Assembly: GCF_013778305.1 (NCBI RefSeq)
Contig: NZ_JACEIC010000002.1
Coordinates: forward strand, 1,367,708-1,431,707
Direction: 5' to 3'
Length of the DNA stretch: 64,000 bases
Source of the DNA: Nocardioides agri
Lineage (GTDB): Bacteria; Actinomycetota; Actinomycetes; Propionibacteriales; Nocardioidaceae
Shown here: positions 53,699 to 64,000 of the stretch, piece after piece
Position numbering within the stretch: the stretch's first letter is position 1
Layout: every line of letters begins with the position of its first letter
Position numbers and translations under genes: made by a program
Notes under the pieces: generated by a model
What the model was told of the DNA's origin: nothing
Seen by the model: only the letters and a program-made list of their open reading frames with translations
Databases searched by the model: none

Positions 53699-54139
53699 TC
53701 AGACGACCGTGGTCGTGCCGCCGGCCGCCTCGATCTTCTCCTTGGCCGAGCCGGAGAACGCGTTGGCGCTCACCTGGACGGCGACGGAGATGTCGCCCTG
53801 GCCGAGGACCTTGACCGGGTGGCCGTCACGAACGGCACCCTTGGCGACGAGCTCGTCGACGCCGATGGCCCCACCCTCGGGGAAGAGCTCGTTGATGCGG
53901 TCGAGGTTCACGACCTGGAACTCCACCTTGAACGGGTTCTTGAAGCCCTTGAGCTTCGGGAGCCGCATGTGGATCGGCATCTGGCCACCCTCGAAGGCGA
54001 CCGGGACCTGGTAGCGAGCCTTGGTTCCCTTGGTACCACGGCCCGCGGTCTTGCCCTTGGAGCCCTCACCGCGACCGACACGGGTCTTGGCAGTCTTGGC
54101 GCCGGGGGCAGGACGCAGGTGGTGCAGCTTGAGCGTCAT
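53699..54139 (-). CDS. rplO: 50S ribosomal protein L15
   Basis: The 146-residue late assembly protein has [20 protein letters not shown] and [19 protein letters not shown] at the extended N-terminus, and [17 protein letters not shown] in the globular part. The ATG follows the rpmD stop by one base. It is the last ribosomal gene before the secY-adk-map group. Confidence 0.96.
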   Translation of the reverse strand: MTLKLHHLRPAPGAKTAKTRVGRGEGSKGKTAGRGTKGTKARYQVPVAFEGGQMPIHMRLPKLKGFKNPFKVEFQVVNLDRINELFPEGGAIGVDELVAKGAVRDGHPVKVLGQGDISVAVQVSANAFSGSAKEKIEAAGGTTTVV

Positions 54140-54140
54140 G

Positions 54141-54323
54141 TCACTCGACCTCCTCGACCGTCACCAGGTGACGGACGGTGTTGACCATGCCACGGATCTC
54201 CGGGCGGTCTTCCTTCACGACGACGTCGCCGATGCGCTTGAGACCGAGCGTGCGCAGGGTCTCGCGCTGGTTCGCCTTGATGCCGACGGTGCCGCGCTTC
54301 TGCTGGACCTTGAGCTGGGCCAT
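54141..54323 (-). CDS. rpmD: 50S ribosomal protein L30
   Basis: The 60-residue protein [20 protein letters not shown] contains [17 protein letters not shown] and [13 protein letters not shown], the complete bacterial short form. Its ATG shares one base with the rpsE stop (TGATG). AGGAGG upstream lies in the rpsE 3' end. Confidence 0.95.
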   Translation of the reverse strand: MAQLKVQQKRGTVGIKANQRETLRTLGLKRIGDVVVKEDRPEIRGMVNTVRHLVTVEEVE

Positions 54324-54940
54324 CAGGAGGACACCTCCTCGGACACACCGGCCGGGACCTCGGCGCGCGCCTTGAGCAGCGCGGCCGGGGTGACCTGCTC
54401 GACGGTCAGGCCACGACGCGCGGCGACAGCCTCGGGCTGCTCGAGCATCTTGAGGGCCTCGACCGTCGCGTGGACGATGTTGATCTGGTTGGACGACCCG
54501 AGCGACTTGCTCAGGATGTCGTGGATGCCGGCGCACTCGAGCACCGCACGGACCGGACCACCGGCGATGACACCGGTACCGGGCGCGGCCGGACGCAGCA
54601 TGACCACGCCGGCGGCCTTCTCGCCCTGGACCGGGTGCGGGATCGTGCCCTGGATGCGGGGGACGCGGAAGAAGTGCTTCTTCGCCTCCTCGACACCCTT
54701 GGCGATCGCTGCCGGGACTTCCTTGGCCTTGCCGTAGCCGACGCCGACGAGACCGTCACCGTCACCGACGACCACGAGGGCGGTGAAGCTGAAGCGACGA
54801 CCACCCTTCACGACCTTGGCGACACGGTTGATCGCGACGACGCGCTCGATGTAGGCGGTCTTCTCCGCGCCCTGGCCACGACGGTCATCCCGTCCGCCAC
54901 GGCGCTCGCCACCACGCTGTCCGCGCTGGGCTCCGCTCAT
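54323..54940 (-). CDS. rpsE: 30S ribosomal protein S5
   Basis: The 205-residue protein has a basic Gly/Arg N-terminal tail, the double-stranded-RNA-binding fold [20 protein letters not shown] and [19 protein letters not shown]. It lines the mRNA entry site with S3 and S4 and affects decoding accuracy. It follows rplR after 34 bases. Confidence 0.96.
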   Translation of the reverse strand: MSGAQRGQRGGERRGGRDDRRGQGAEKTAYIERVVAINRVAKVVKGGRRFSFTALVVVGDGDGLVGVGYGKAKEVPAAIAKGVEEAKKHFFRVPRIQGTIPHPVQGEKAAGVVMLRPAAPGTGVIAGGPVRAVLECAGIHDILSKSLGSSNQINIVHATVEALKMLEQPEAVAARRGLTVEQVTPAALLKARAEVPAGVSEEVSS

Positions 54941-54974
54941 GAGACTTTCCTCTTCTCTCTGTCTGTCTTCGCGA

Positions 54975-55364
54975 TCAGAACGTCAGACCACCGGCGCGGG
55001 CGGCGTCCGCCAGCGCCGCGATGCGGCCGTGGTACTTGTTGCCGGCCCGGTCGAAGACGACGTCCGAGACGCCGGCCGACTTGGCCCGCTCCGCGACGAG
55101 CTCGCCGACCTTCTTGGCCTTGGCGGTCTTGTCACCCTCGAAGCCGCGCACGTCGGCCTCCATGGTGGACGCGTAGGCCAGGGTCTTGCCGACCAGGTCG
55201 TCGACGACCTGCACGGTGATGTGCTTCGTCGAACGGGTGACGACCAGGCGCGGACGCTCGGCGGTGCCGTGGACCTTCTTGCGGCCACGGACCTGACGGC
55301 GCAGGCGCGACTTGGTGCGCGCTGCGGTGTGCTTGTGGTTGGAGAGCGAGATCCCCATGGTCAC
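54975..55364 (-). CDS. rplR: 50S ribosomal protein L18
   Basis: The 129-residue protein binds 5S rRNA together with L5. [32 protein letters not shown] and the C-terminal [20 protein letters not shown] are diagnostic. A GTG at 55364, overlapping the rplF stop by four bases, has AAAGG seven bases upstream and is preferred; an ATG two codons later matches homologues and is possible. Confidence 0.94.
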   Translation of the reverse strand: MTMGISLSNHKHTAARTKSRLRRQVRGRKKVHGTAERPRLVVTRSTKHITVQVVDDLVGKTLAYASTMEADVRGFEGDKTAKAKKVGELVAERAKSAGVSDVVFDRAGNKYHGRIAALADAARAGGLTF

Positions 55365-55900
55365 TTACCAGCCTTTCCGACCTTGCGGCGGATGTGCTCA
55401 CCCGCGTAGCGAACGCCCTTGCCCTTGTACGGCTCGGGCTTCCGCAGCTTGCGGATGTTGGCGGCAACCTCACCGACAAGCTGCTTGTCGATGCCCTGGA
55501 CGCCGAGCTTGGTCGGGCCCTCCACCGTGAAGGTGATGCCCTCGGGGGCGTTGAACGTGATCGGGTGCGAGTACCCGAGCTGGAACTCCAGCTGCGTCGG
55601 GCCCTTCGCGAGGACGCGGTAGCCCACGCCCACGATCTCGAGCTTCTTCTCGTAGCCCTCGGTGACACCGACGACCATGTTGTTGACCAGGGTCCGGCTC
55701 AGCCCGTGGAGGGCCTTGCTCTGGCGCTCGTCGTCGGGGCGCTTGACGTCGAGGACGCCGTCGCCCTTCTCGATCGTGATCGGCGCCGCCAGGGTGTGGC
55801 TCAGGGTGCCCTTGGGGCCCTTCACCGTCACCAGGGGGCCGTCGATCGCGACGTCGACACTCGACGGGACCGCGATCGGAAGCTTGCCAATGCGCGACAT
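55361..55900 (-). CDS. rplF: 50S ribosomal protein L6
   Basis: The 179-residue protein has two similar domains; [17 protein letters not shown] starts the first, and [20 protein letters not shown] closes the second near the sarcin-ricin loop. The ATG lies 29 bases after rpsH. Confidence 0.96.
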   Translation of the reverse strand: MSRIGKLPIAVPSSVDVAIDGPLVTVKGPKGTLSHTLAAPITIEKGDGVLDVKRPDDERQSKALHGLSRTLVNNMVVGVTEGYEKKLEIVGVGYRVLAKGPTQLEFQLGYSHPITFNAPEGITFTVEGPTKLGVQGIDKQLVGEVAANIRKLRKPEPYKGKGVRYAGEHIRRKVGKAGK

Positions 55901-55929
55901 GCTCTTCTACTCCTTCGCGTTTCTCGTCG

Positions 55930-56337
55930 TCACCAGACGTAGGCGAGGACTTCCCCACCCACGCCCTTCTGGTTCGCCTGGCGGTCGGTCAGCAGGCCCT
56001 GGCTCGTCGAGATGATCGCGACGCCCAGGCCGCCGAGCACCTTCGGGAGGCCCGTGTGCTTGGCGTAGACCCGCAGGCCCGGCTTGCTGATGCGGCGGAC
56101 GCCCGCGATGGAGCGCTCGCGGTTGCGGCCGTACTTGAGCGTGATGGTCAGCGTCTTGCCGACCTCCCCCTCGGCCGGCTCCTTCACGTCGTAGGACGTG
56201 ATGTAGCCCTCCTGCTGGAGGATCTCCGCGACGCCCTGCTTCAGCTTGCTGTACGGCATGGAAACCGCGTCGTGGTACGCCTGGTTGGCGTTGCGCAGAC
56301 GGGTGAGCATGTCTGCGATCGGGTCAGTCATCGTCAT
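55930..56337 (-). CDS. rpsH: 30S ribosomal protein S8
   Basis: The 135-residue protein [18 protein letters not shown] contains VMP-type linker [17 protein letters not shown] and [20 protein letters not shown], the core rRNA-binding loop. In Escherichia coli S8 represses the spc operon by binding mRNA near rplE; whether that occurs here is unknown. A 69-base gap separates it from the S14 gene. Confidence 0.96.
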   Translation of the reverse strand: MTMTDPIADMLTRLRNANQAYHDAVSMPYSKLKQGVAEILQQEGYITSYDVKEPAEGEVGKTLTITLKYGRNRERSIAGVRRISKPGLRVYAKHTGLPKVLGGLGVAIISTSQGLLTDRQANQKGVGGEVLAYVW

Positions 56338-56406
56338 GATGGGTTCTTTCTCGCCGTGGTTTCGCCCCGCACTCGGCGCGGGCGACCTTCAACGTGCTTG
56401 AGGTGA

Positions 56407-56592
56407 TTACCAGGAGGACTTGGTGACGCCGGGCAGCTCGCCGCGGTGCGCCATCTCCCGCAGGCAGATGCGGCACAGGCCGAACTTGCGGTAGACGGCC
56501 TTGGGCCGGCCGCAGCGCTGGCAGCGGGTGTAGCCGCGCACCGCGAACTTGGGCTTGCGGGCCGCCTTGACCTTGAGAGCGGTCTTCGCCAT
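56407..56592 (-). CDS. rpsZ: 30S ribosomal protein S14, zinc-binding type Z
   Basis: The 61-residue protein has four zinc cysteines, Cys24, Cys27, Cys40 and Cys43, in [15 protein letters not shown] and [13 protein letters not shown]. This is the primary C+ form; a zinc-free paralogue is often found elsewhere in actinobacterial genomes. It starts one base after the rplE stop. Confidence 0.95.
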
Positions 56593-56593
56593 G

Positions 56594-57160
56594 TCAGTTC
56601 TCCTTGAACGGGAAGCCGAGCTGCTTCAGCAGCGCGCGACCCTGCTCGTCGTTGGTGGCGGTGGTGACGATCGTGATGTCCATGCCGCGCGACCGGTCGA
56701 TCCTGTCCTGGTCGATCTCGTGGAACATGACCTGCTCGGTGAGACCGAAGGTGTAGTTGCCACGGCCGTCGAACTGGTTGGGGTTGAGGCCGCGGAAGTC
56801 ACGGATCCGGGGCAGCGCCAGCGACAGCAGGCGGTCCAGGAACTCCCACATCCGGTCGCCGCGCAGCGTGGTGTGCGCGCCGATCGGCATGCCCTCGCGC
56901 AGCTTGAACTGCGCGATCGACTTGCGGGCCTTGGTGACGAGCGGCTTCTGGCCGGTGATCGCGGTGAGGTCCTTGACCGCACCCTCGATCAGCTTCGAGT
57001 CGCGAGCCGCCTCGCCGACGCCCATGTTGACCACGATCTTGGTCAGGCCGGGCACCTGCATGACGTTGGCGATCTCGAACTCCGCCTGGAGGGCGGGCAG
57101 GATCTCCTCGCGGTAGCGGGTCTTCAGACGCGGGGTCACCGCAGTGGTGGTCTCGGTCAT
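56594..57160 (-). CDS. rplE: 50S ribosomal protein L5
   Basis: The 188-residue 5S rRNA-binding protein shows [39 protein letters not shown] and the flexible loop [15 protein letters not shown]. It forms the central protuberance and bridge to S13. Its ATG overlaps the rplX stop by one base. Confidence 0.96.
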
Positions 57161-57522
57161 CAGATTTCCTTCCCGGTCTTGCGGGACACGCGGACGGAGC
57201 GCTCGGCCTGGTAGGTCGAGCCGTCCGGGCGGCGCTTGGTGACCTCGTCGCGGCGGAAGCCGACCCGGGTCACGCCGTCGCCGTCGACGAGCATCACGTT
57301 GGAGATGTGGATCGGCGCCTCGGCGGTGATGATGCCGCCGGTCTTGCCGTCGCGACCACCCTGGTTGATCACCTTGGTGTGCCGCTTGATCCGGTTGACG
57401 CCCTCGACGATCACCCGCTGCTCCTCACGGAGCACCTGGATGACCTTGCCCTCGGCACCCTTGTCCTTGCCGGCGATCACCTTGACGGTGTCGCCCTTCT
57501 TGATGTTCACGCTCTTGGCCAT
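57160..57522 (-). CDS. rplX: 50S ribosomal protein L24
   Basis: The 120-residue assembly initiator contains the KOW motif in [19 protein letters not shown], then [12 protein letters not shown] and [14 protein letters not shown]. It lies three bases after rplN. The ATG opens [11 protein letters not shown]. Confidence 0.96.
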   Translation of the reverse strand: MAKSVNIKKGDTVKVIAGKDKGAEGKVIQVLREEQRVIVEGVNRIKRHTKVINQGGRDGKTGGIITAEAPIHISNVMLVDGDGVTRVGFRRDEVTKRRPDGSTYQAERSVRVSRKTGKEI

Positions 57523-57525
57523 GGC

Positions 57526-57894
57526 TCAGAGCACCTCCGGCGCGAGCGAGATGATCTTCATGAACTTCTTCTCTCGCAGCTCGCGGCCCACGGGGCCGAA
57601 AATGCGGGTGCCTCGCGGCTCGCCGTCGCTCTTGAGGATGACGGCGGCGTTCTCGTCGAAGCGGATGTACGAACCGTCGGGACGACGACGCTCCTTGACG
57701 GTGCGCACGATCACGGCCTTGACGACGTCGCCCTTCTTGACGTTGCCACCGGGGATCGCGTCCTTCACGGTGGCGACGATGACGTCACCGATGCCGGCGT
57801 AGCGGCGACCCGAGCCGCCGAGAACACGGATGCAGAGGATCTCCTTCGCACCGGTGTTGTCGGCGACCTTGAGTCGCGACTCCTGCTGAATCAT
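57526..57894 (-). CDS. rplN: 50S ribosomal protein L14
   Basis: The 122-residue beta-barrel protein [20 protein letters not shown] has [20 protein letters not shown] strand [14 protein letters not shown] and the C-terminal [12 protein letters not shown]. It contacts bridge B5/B8 and ribosome-silencing factors. A 65-base gap to rpsQ is the widest in this part of the operon. Confidence 0.96.
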   Translation of the reverse strand: MIQQESRLKVADNTGAKEILCIRVLGGSGRRYAGIGDVIVATVKDAIPGGNVKKGDVVKAVIVRTVKERRRPDGSYIRFDENAAVILKSDGEPRGTRIFGPVGRELREKKFMKIISLAPEVL

Positions 57895-57959
57895 TGATTT
57901 CTCCTATGTCGTGCCGGTTCTCGACGCCTCGGGGGCGACGAGCCTGGCCGAACGGGTGA

Positions 57960-58229
57960 TTACTTGGCGCGCTCGAGGATCTCGACGACGCGCCAGCGCT
58001 TGGTGGCGGACAGCGGGCGGGTCTCCATGAGGAGCACGCGGTCGCCGATGCCACAGTCGTTGTTCTCGTCGTGAGCCTTCAGCTTGCTCGTGCGGCGCAT
58101 GACCTTGCCGTACAGCGCGTGCTTCACGCGGTCCTCGACGGACACGACGACGGTCTTGTCCATCTTGTCGCTGACGACCAGGCCCTCACGGGTCTTGCGG
58201 GCGTTCCGCTCTGCGGTCTGCTCGCTCAT
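57960..58229 (-). CDS. rpsQ: 30S ribosomal protein S17
   Basis: The 89-residue OB-fold protein has [39 protein letters not shown] and [16 protein letters not shown]. Its ATG overlaps the rpmC stop by four bases. The N-terminal ten residues ([10 protein letters not shown]) are a variable extension. Confidence 0.96.
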   Translation of the reverse strand: MSEQTAERNARKTREGLVVSDKMDKTVVVSVEDRVKHALYGKVMRRTSKLKAHDENNDCGIGDRVLLMETRPLSATKRWRVVEILERAK

Positions 58230-58468
58230 GCGTCACCATCCTCGTTGCTGTCCTGACCCGGGGTCGGCCGGATGCCGAGCTCGCGCTCGCGCACCACGGT
58301 GTAGATCCGGGCGATGTCCTTCTTGACCGTGCGGAGCCGGCCGTGGCTCTCCAGCTGGCCGGTGGCCGCCTGGAAGCGGAGGTTGAAGAGCTCCTCCTTG
58401 GCCTCGCGCAGCTTCGCCTCGAGGTCCACGGCGTTCAGCTCGTCGAGCTCGTGAGCCTTGGTCGCCAT
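58226..58468 (-). CDS. rpmC: 50S ribosomal protein L29
   Basis: The 80-residue helical protein lies by the exit tunnel and helps dock trigger factor and [22 protein letters not shown] and [17 protein letters not shown] are standard. The C-terminal acidic tail (DSNEDGDA) is an extension. Its ATG shares one base with the rplP stop. Confidence 0.95.
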   Translation of the reverse strand: MATKAHELDELNAVDLEAKLREAKEELFNLRFQAATGQLESHGRLRTVKKDIARIYTVVRERELGIRPTPGQDSNEDGDA

Positions 58469-58887
58469 CAGAATTCACCTGCCTCACGGGAGACGAAGCG
58501 GCACTTCATCGGGAGCTTGTGCATCGCGCGGCGCATGGCCTCGCGAGCAACGTCCTCCGAAACACCAGAGAGTTCGAACATGACCCGACCCGGCTTCACG
58601 TTGGCGATCCACCACTCGGGCGAGCCCTTGCCGGAGCCCATGCGGGTCTCAGCGGGCTTCTTGGTCAGCGGGCGGTCCGGGTAGATGTTGATCCAGACCT
58701 TGCCGCCACGCTTGATGTGGCGGGTCATCGCGATACGGGCCGACTCGATCTGGCGGTTGGTCACGTAGTGACCCTCGACCGCCTGGATGCCGAAGTCGCC
58801 GAAGGCGAGACGGGTGCCACCCTTGGCCGCACCGGTCCGCTTGGGGTGGTGCTGCTTGCGGTGCTTGACACGACGGGGCATCAGCAT
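58468..58887 (-). CDS. rplP: 50S ribosomal protein L16
   Basis: The 139-residue protein [19 protein letters not shown] organises the A-site tRNA region. [35 protein letters not shown] and [17 protein letters not shown] identify it. It begins three bases after the rpsC stop. Confidence 0.96.
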   Translation of the reverse strand: MLMPRRVKHRKQHHPKRTGAAKGGTRLAFGDFGIQAVEGHYVTNRQIESARIAMTRHIKRGGKVWINIYPDRPLTKKPAETRMGSGKGSPEWWIANVKPGRVMFELSGVSEDVAREAMRRAMHKLPMKCRFVSREAGEF

Positions 58888-58890
58888 GGG

Positions 58891-59733
58891 TCAGCCCTCC
58901 TGAGGGGTCTCGGCCGGGGCCGGAGCCTCGGCAGCGGGAGCCTCGGACGCGGGCGCCTCGGCGCCGCGGTCGCCGCGAGCCGGACGGTCACCGCGCGAGC
59001 CACGGCTCGGGCGGTCAGCGCCACGAGCGCCGCCACGGGCGCCGTCACGACCACCGCGACCGGGGACACCGGCGCGGGCAGCGGCCTGGGCCTGACGCTC
59101 GGCACGGGTGCCGGCGACCTCGCCCTTGTAGATCCAGACCTTCACGCCGATGCGGCCGAAGGTCGTGCGGGCCTCGTAGAAGCCGTAGTCGATGTCGGCA
59201 CGGAGGGTGTGCAGCGGCACGCGACCCTCGCGGTAGAACTCGGTGCGCGACATCTCGGCGCCGTTGAGGCGGCCGGAGCACTGGATCCGGATGCCCTTGG
59301 CACCGGAGCGCATCGACGTCTGCATCGCCTTGCGCATGGCGCGACGGAACTGCACGCGGCCGGACAGCTGCTCGGCAACGCCCTGGGCGACCAGCTGCGC
59401 GTCGATCTCGGGGTTCTTGACCTCGAGGATGTTCAGCTGGACCTGCTTGCCGGTGAGCTTCTCGAGCTCGCCGCGGATGCGGTCGGCCTCGGCGCCACGG
59501 CGACCGATGACGATGCCCGGGCGGGCGGTGTGGATGTCCACCCGCACGCGGTCACGGGTGCGCTCGATCTCGACCTTGGCGATGCCGGCCCGCTCCATGC
59601 CCTTGGAGAGCAGCTTGCGGATGGCGACGTCCTCGCCGACGTACGACTTGTAGAGCTTGTCGGCGTACCAACGGCTCTTGTGGTCCGTCGAGATGCCCAG
59701 ACGGAAACCGTTCGGGTTGATCTTCTGGCCCAT
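58891..59733 (-). CDS. rpsC: 30S ribosomal protein S3 with Ala/Arg-rich tail
   Basis: The first 215 or so residues are standard: [20 protein letters not shown], the KH domain with [19 protein letters not shown], and [13 protein letters not shown] [19 protein letters not shown]. The remaining 65 residues are a low-complexity tail rich in Arg, Gly and Asp, then Ala, Pro and Glu. Such tails vary among actinobacteria and probably reach the mRNA entry side. It shares one base with rplV. Confidence 0.95.
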   Translation of the reverse strand: MGQKINPNGFRLGISTDHKSRWYADKLYKSYVGEDVAIRKLLSKGMERAGIAKVEIERTRDRVRVDIHTARPGIVIGRRGAEADRIRGELEKLTGKQVQLNILEVKNPEIDAQLVAQGVAEQLSGRVQFRRAMRKAMQTSMRSGAKGIRIQCSGRLNGAEMSRTEFYREGRVPLHTLRADIDYGFYEARTTFGRIGVKVWIYKGEVAGTRAERQAQAAARAGVPGRGGRDGARGGARGADRPSRGSRGDRPARGDRGAEAPASEAPAAEAPAPAETPQEG

Positions 59734-60170
59734 CAGGCACTCTTCCTCTTCTTGGCGGTCGCCTTGTCAGCCGCAACGTCGGCCGGCTGGACGACGAGGG
59801 TGATGTGGCTGGTGCGCTTGTTGATCCGGGTGGCCCGGCCCTGCGCACGCGGACGCCAGCGCTTCATCGTGGGACCCTCGTCGACCTGCGCGACGCTGAT
59901 GACCAGGTCGCCGGCGTCGAGGCCCTCGGTGGTCTCGGCGTTCGCGATGGCGCTGTTGAGCACCTTCAGGATGGTCTCGGAGGCGGCCTGCGGCGCGAAC
60001 TGCAGCAGGGCCTGGGCCTCCGCGACGGGCAGACCGCGGACCATGTCGACGACACGGCGGGCCTTCATCGGGGTGATCCGCGTGTAGCGGGCGCTGGCGA
60101 ACGCGCCCGGCTGGTCGCCGAGCAGCGACTCGCGGCGCGCGCTGACGCGCTGGCGGTCGGTGGTGCTCAT
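59733..60170 (-). CDS. rplV: 50S ribosomal protein L22
   Basis: The 145-residue protein lines the exit tunnel with a long beta hairpin. [20 protein letters not shown] and [19 protein letters not shown] are signatures; changes in that loop can affect macrolides in other species. An N-terminal extension of about 25 residues precedes the core. The start overlaps rpsS by four bases. Confidence 0.96.
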   Translation of the reverse strand: MSTTDRQRVSARRESLLGDQPGAFASARYTRITPMKARRVVDMVRGLPVAEAQALLQFAPQAASETILKVLNSAIANAETTEGLDAGDLVISVAQVDEGPTMKRWRPRAQGRATRINKRTSHITLVVQPADVAADKATAKKRKSA

Positions 60171-60448
60171 CGACGGCGCCCCTTCCGGTCTTCCTTGACG
60201 TGCCCGCGGTAGGTGCGGGTGGGAGCGAACTCCCCGAGCTTGTGGCCGACCATCGCGTCGGTCACGAAGACCGGCACGTGCTTGCGACCGTCGTGCACGG
60301 CGATCGTGTGACCGATCATGTCCGGCACGATCATCGACCGGCGCGACCAGGTCTTGATGACGTTGTGGGTGCCCTTCTCGTTCTCCGCGTCCACCTTCTT
60401 CTGGAGGTGGTCGTCGATGAAGGGGCCCTTCTTCAGGCTGCGAGGCAT
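60167..60448 (-). CDS. rpsS: 30S ribosomal protein S19
   Basis: The 93-residue head protein [20 protein letters not shown] contains [20 protein letters not shown] and [20 protein letters not shown]. It follows rplB by five bases. Confidence 0.96.
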   Translation of the reverse strand: MPRSLKKGPFIDDHLQKKVDAENEKGTHNVIKTWSRRSMIVPDMIGHTIAVHDGRKHVPVFVTDAMVGHKLGEFAPTRTYRGHVKEDRKGRRR

Positions 60449-60453
60449 CTCAG

Positions 60454-61290
<837 letters not shown>

Positions 61291-61319
61291 GTGTCTTCAG
61301 TCCTCGTTCCAGCGCCCGG

Positions 61320-61625
61320 TCAGGAGACCGGACCTCCGAAGATGTCGATGCGGTCGCCCTCGGCCAGGCTGACGATCGCGCGCTTGGTGTCCTTGCGCTT
61401 GCCGAGGCCGTTGCGCGTGCGGCGCGTCTTGCCCGGGCGGTTGATCGTGTTGACCGAGGTCACCTTGACGTTGAACACCTTCTCGACCGCGATCTTGATC
61501 TCGGTCTTGTTCGCGTCGGGGTGCACCAGGAAGGTGTACTTGTTCGCGTCGAGGAGCGAGTAGCTCTTCTCGGACACGACCGGCGCGAGCAGGATGTCGC
61601 GGTGGTCCTTGTGCAGGGTGCTCAC
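61320..61625 (-). CDS. rplW: 50S ribosomal protein L23
   Basis: The 101-residue protein sits at the tunnel exit and docks trigger factor. [20 protein letters not shown] and [20 protein letters not shown] identify it. The GTG start overlaps the rplD stop by four bases (GTGA), so translation is coupled. Confidence 0.96.
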   Translation of the reverse strand: MSTLHKDHRDILLAPVVSEKSYSLLDANKYTFLVHPDANKTEIKIAVEKVFNVKVTSVNTINRPGKTRRTRNGLGKRKDTKRAIVSLAEGDRIDIFGGPVS

Positions 61626-62296
61626 TTGGCAGCCTCCTCAGCGGTCTTGGCGCGGCCGTTCACCAGGGCGTCGAACGCGCCCTTGGTGAAGACGACGTCG
61701 TCGGACGCCAGCACGTCGTAGGTGTTGAGCTGGTCGACCGCCACGATGTGCACCTGCGGCGCGTTGCGCAGCGAGAGCCAGGTGACGGAGTCGGTGCGCT
61801 CGAGCACGACGAGGAAGTTGCTGCGGTCCGAGATCGACGCCAGGGCGGCCAGGGCGGCCTTGGTCGACGGGGCCTCGGCGCTGATCAGCGACTCGACGAC
61901 GTGGATGCGGTCGTTGCGGGCCCGGTCGGAGAGGGCACCGCGCAGGGCGGCGGCCTTCATCTTCTTGGGGGTCCGCTGGTCGTAGTCACGCGGCTTGGGA
62001 CCGTGGACGATGCCACCGCCGGCGAACTGCGGCGCGCGGGTCGAGCCCTGGCGGGCGCGACCGGTGCCCTTCTGCTTGTAGGGCTTCTTGCCACCGCCGC
62101 GGACCTCGCCGCGACGCTTGGTCGAGTGCGTGCCCTGACGCGCAGCGGCCTGCTGGGCCACGACGACCTGGTGGATCAGCGGGATGTTGACCTCGACGTC
62201 GAAGATCTCGGCGGGAAGGTCGACCTTGGCCGCCTTGGGGGCGGAGGTCTTCTTCGCGGCGGTCTTCTTCGCGGCCGGCTTCTCAGTGGTAGCCAT
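61622..62296 (-). CDS. rplD: 50S ribosomal protein L4
   Basis: The 224-residue protein has a Lys/Ala-rich N-terminal extension ([19 protein letters not shown]), then the standard fold with [20 protein letters not shown], the loop reaching the tunnel. In gamma-proteobacteria L4 represses the S10 operon; the extension and distant phylum make that uncertain here. Its ATG lies two bases after the rplC stop. Confidence 0.96.
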   Translation of the reverse strand: MATTEKPAAKKTAAKKTSAPKAAKVDLPAEIFDVEVNIPLIHQVVVAQQAAARQGTHSTKRRGEVRGGGKKPYKQKGTGRARQGSTRAPQFAGGGIVHGPKPRDYDQRTPKKMKAAALRGALSDRARNDRIHVVESLISAEAPSTKAALAALASISDRSNFLVVLERTDSVTWLSLRNAPQVHIVAVDQLNTYDVLASDDVVFTKGAFDALVNGRAKTAEEAAK

Positions 62297-62298
62297 GC

Positions 62299-62958
62299 TC
62301 AGACCTCCTGCGTCTTCTTGGCGGCCGAGCGGAGGACCACGAGACCACCCTTGGGGCCGGGAACGGCGCCCTTGAGCAGGATCAGGCCCTTCTCCACGTC
62401 GACAGCGTGGACGGTGATGTTCTGGGTGGTGACGGTGTCGGAGCCCATCCGGCCGGCCATCCGCACACCCTTGAACACGCGACCCGGGGTGGCGCACGCG
62501 CCGATCGAGCCCGGCTTGCGGTGGTTGCGGTGGGCACCGTGCGACGCGGAGACACCGGAGAAGCCGTGACGCTTCATCGTGCCCGCGAAGCCCTTGCCCT
62601 TGCTGGTGCCGGTCACGTCGATCTCCTCGCCGGCGGCGAAGGTGTCGACGGGCAGCTCCTGGCCGACCGTGTAGTCGGTCGCGAGGGCGGTGCGGATCTC
62701 GACCAGGTGGCGGCGCGGGGTGGTGCCGGCCTTGGTGAACTGGCCGGCGAGCGGCTTGGTCACCTTGCGGCCGTCGATCTCGCCGTAGCCGACCTGGACG
62801 GCGTTGTAGCCGTCGGTGTCAGGCGTGCGGACGAGGGTCACCACGTTGGAGGCGGCGGCCACGACGGTCACCGGGACGACGCGGTTGTTCTCGTCCCAGA
62901 CCTGGGTCATGCCGAGCTTCGTGCCCAGCAGGCCCTTCACATTGCGTTCGAAAGTCAT
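62299..62958 (-). CDS. rplC: 50S ribosomal protein L3
   Basis: The 219-residue protein begins [20 protein letters not shown] and carries [20 protein letters not shown] and [15 protein letters not shown], the loop near the peptidyl-transferase centre. The ATG is taken from the homologous start; longer in-frame sequence upstream lies within rpsJ. Confidence 0.96.
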   Translation of the reverse strand: MTFERNVKGLLGTKLGMTQVWDENNRVVPVTVVAAASNVVTLVRTPDTDGYNAVQVGYGEIDGRKVTKPLAGQFTKAGTTPRRHLVEIRTALATDYTVGQELPVDTFAAGEEIDVTGTSKGKGFAGTMKRHGFSGVSASHGAHRNHRKPGSIGACATPGRVFKGVRMAGRMGSDTVTTQNITVHAVDVEKGLILLKGAVPGPKGGLVVLRSAAKKTQEV

Positions 62959-62971
62959 GTCAGTACCGACC

Positions 62972-63280
62972 TCAGAGCTTGATCTCGATGTCGACGCCGG
63001 CAGGCAGGTCGAGGCGCATGAGCGAGTCGACGGTCTTCGGCGTGGGGTCGATGATGTCGATGAGGCGCTTGTGGGTGCGCATCTCGAAGTGCTCGCGGGA
63101 GTCCTTGTACTTGTGGGGCGAGCGGATGACGCAGTACACGTTCTTCTCGGTCGGCAGCGGCACCGGGCCGGCGACCTTGGCACCCGTGCGGGTGACCGTG
63201 TCCACGATCTTGCGCGCCGAGGTGTCGATCACCTCGTGGTCATAGGCCTTGAGCCTGATGCGGATCTTCTGTCCCGCCAT
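62972..63280 (-). CDS. rpsJ: 30S ribosomal protein S10
   Basis: The 102-residue protein [20 protein letters not shown] heads the S10 operon; it also joins NusB in antitermination. [20 protein letters not shown] and [15 protein letters not shown] are diagnostic. A purine-rich GAGAGA lies upstream of the ATG. It diverges from a dihydrodipicolinate-reductase-like gene. Confidence 0.96.
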   Translation of the reverse strand: MAGQKIRIRLKAYDHEVIDTSARKIVDTVTRTGAKVAGPVPLPTEKNVYCVIRSPHKYKDSREHFEMRTHKRLIDIIDPTPKTVDSLMRLDLPAGVDIEIKL

Positions 63281-63548
63281 AGGTCTCTCTCGTCCTTCTT
63301 GATCTCGTACCGCGTGCTTGTCCGGGGCGTCCTCGGGCTTGAGTCGGTCCCACCTGTGCTTCCCACCCCCTCCGCCGACCCCCGCGGTCGGGCGTGTCGC
63401 GTGGTTGAGACGCAACACAAGACCGGGGTCCTGCAGTTGGTTGTTGGTGGCGCCCGACGGTTCGTCAGGCAGATCGGGTCTCCAGGTTCGGTGCCGCCGC
63501 ACGGCAGACCACTGAAGCGAATGTCTGGAGACGCGATTCAGAAGTCAA
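63281..63548 (-). promoter_or_regulatory. S10-operon promoter candidate and leader
   Basis: TTGACT (63548-63543), a 17-base spacer and GACATT (63525-63520) make the best promoter in the gap, with an expected leader of about 230 bases. Within the leader CCGACC-cccgc-GGTCGG (63375-63391) forms a hairpin. No known regulatory RNA was recognised. The rest of the 370-base gap to 63650 belongs to the divergent gene's promoter. Confidence 0.45.
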
Positions 63549-63638
63549 GATGTGCGACGCACCCCGGCAACCCACCGAAGCAACCGGACTATCTTGGCAG
63601 AGATCCCGCGGCAGGCCAAATCGGCCCGGACGGTCGGG

Positions 63639-63650
63639 TACTGTCCCCGC
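63639..63650 (+). promoter_or_regulatory. Leaderless promoter of the terminal gene
   Basis: TACTGT (63639-63644), then ccccgc, then ATG at 63651. The same six-base spacer ccccgc follows the hexamer of the PAP2 gene at 17954. Confidence 0.55.
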
Positions 63651-64000
63651 ATGAACGACGAGAACGCGTTCTATTTCGGCTCCCACGAGCCGCTCCCGAC
63701 CCTACCTGTCGCGGTCTGGGGAACCGGGAACATGGGGCGCGCGGCGATCCGCGCCGTCGACGCCCACCCCGGCCTGACGCTGGCCGCGGTCGTCGTCTCC
63801 TCCCCCGCCAAGGTGGGTCGGGACGCGGGCGAGCTCGCCGGGATCGACCGGCACCTCGGCGTACCGGCGACGACCGACGTCGAGGAGGCGCTGGCCGTGC
63901 TCGGCGGCCGGGGCGCCGTCGCCTACACGGCCTCCGGCGACCTGCGCCCGGACGCGGCGCTCGCCGATGTCGCCCGCTGCCTGCGGACCGGCGCGGTGGT
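63651..64000 (+). CDS. Dihydrodipicolinate-reductase-like NAD(P)-binding protein (3' end outside window)
   Basis: The first 116 codons are visible. After a short polar start (MNDENAFYFGSHEPLPTLP), VAVWGTGNMGRAAIRAVDA is a Rossmann loop, followed by LAAVVVSSPAKVGRDAGEL and later VAYTASGDLRPD. This matches actinobacterial proteins named dihydrodipicolinate reductase or 2,4-diaminopentanoate dehydrogenase-like; a true lysine-pathway role is uncertain because DapB itself is usually shorter at the N-terminus. It diverges from the S10 operon. Confidence 0.7.
   Translation, partial: MNDENAFYFGSHEPLPTLPVAVWGTGNMGRAAIRAVDAHPGLTLAAVVVSSPAKVGRDAGELAGIDRHLGVPATTDVEEALAVLGGRGAVAYTASGDLRPDAALADVARCLRTGAV

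Overview
The window is very GC-rich, uses GTG and occasionally TTG starts freely, and carries actinobacterial marker families (Cys-rich S14, short-LID adenylate kinase, sunset domain, ECF42/DGPF pair, DUF222-HNH remnant). Gene order and protein style fit a Nocardioidaceae actinobacterium, most likely Nocardioides or a relative. This assignment is an inference from sequence style, not from a search.

The backbone is a translation superlocus read on the minus strand, from right to left. 63.3-53.7 kb holds the S10 and spc ribosomal genes (rpsJ to rplO). 53.5-50.8 kb holds secY-adk-map. 50.7-48.6 kb holds an inserted terC, preceded by a manganese-type (yybP-ykoY) riboswitch, and a luciferase-like monooxygenase. 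48.3-44.3 kb holds infA-rpmJ-rpsM-rpsK-rpsD-rpoA-rplQ. truA follows at 42.2-41.4 kb. rplM-rpsI-glmM lies at 8.3-6.0 kb, and glmS-acpS at 3.2-1.0 kb. truA and rplM, usually close neighbours in actinobacteria, are here separated by about 33 kb of accessory genes.

The accessory block (8.6-41.4 kb) contains: citrate synthase and a HAD hydrolase; a MarR-regulated MFS exporter; a membrane-anchored HtrA protease; an ABC-F protein with a GNAT partner; a secreted alpha/beta hydrolase, a PAP2 membrane enzyme and a secreted VCBS-repeat protein; an aldo/keto reductase with its GntR regulator; a frameshifted DUF222-HNH pseudogene; a TetR-controlled catabolic operon of two SDRs, an APH-type kinase, four acyl-CoA dehydrogenases and an esterase; a TrmO-like protein; an ECF42 sigma factor with its DGPF partner; and a TetR/serine-hydrolase pair with two perfect operators.

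The catabolic operon (25.3-33.4 kb) is the most interesting system. Its APH-type kinase followed directly by an acyl-CoA dehydrogenase with an ACAD10/11-like C-terminal motif looks like a split version of animal ACAD11, which processes 4-hydroxyacyl-CoAs through a phosphorylated intermediate. The SDRs, extra dehydrogenases and esterase could make a full route for a gamma-hydroxy acid, lactone or ester.

At the nucleotide level, at least eight genes carry a TANNNT hexamer exactly six bases before an ATG or GTG start, the signature of leaderless transcripts. Several gene ends share long perfect inverted repeats, two of which contain the stop codons themselves. No rRNA, tRNA, CRISPR array or intact mobile element was seen.
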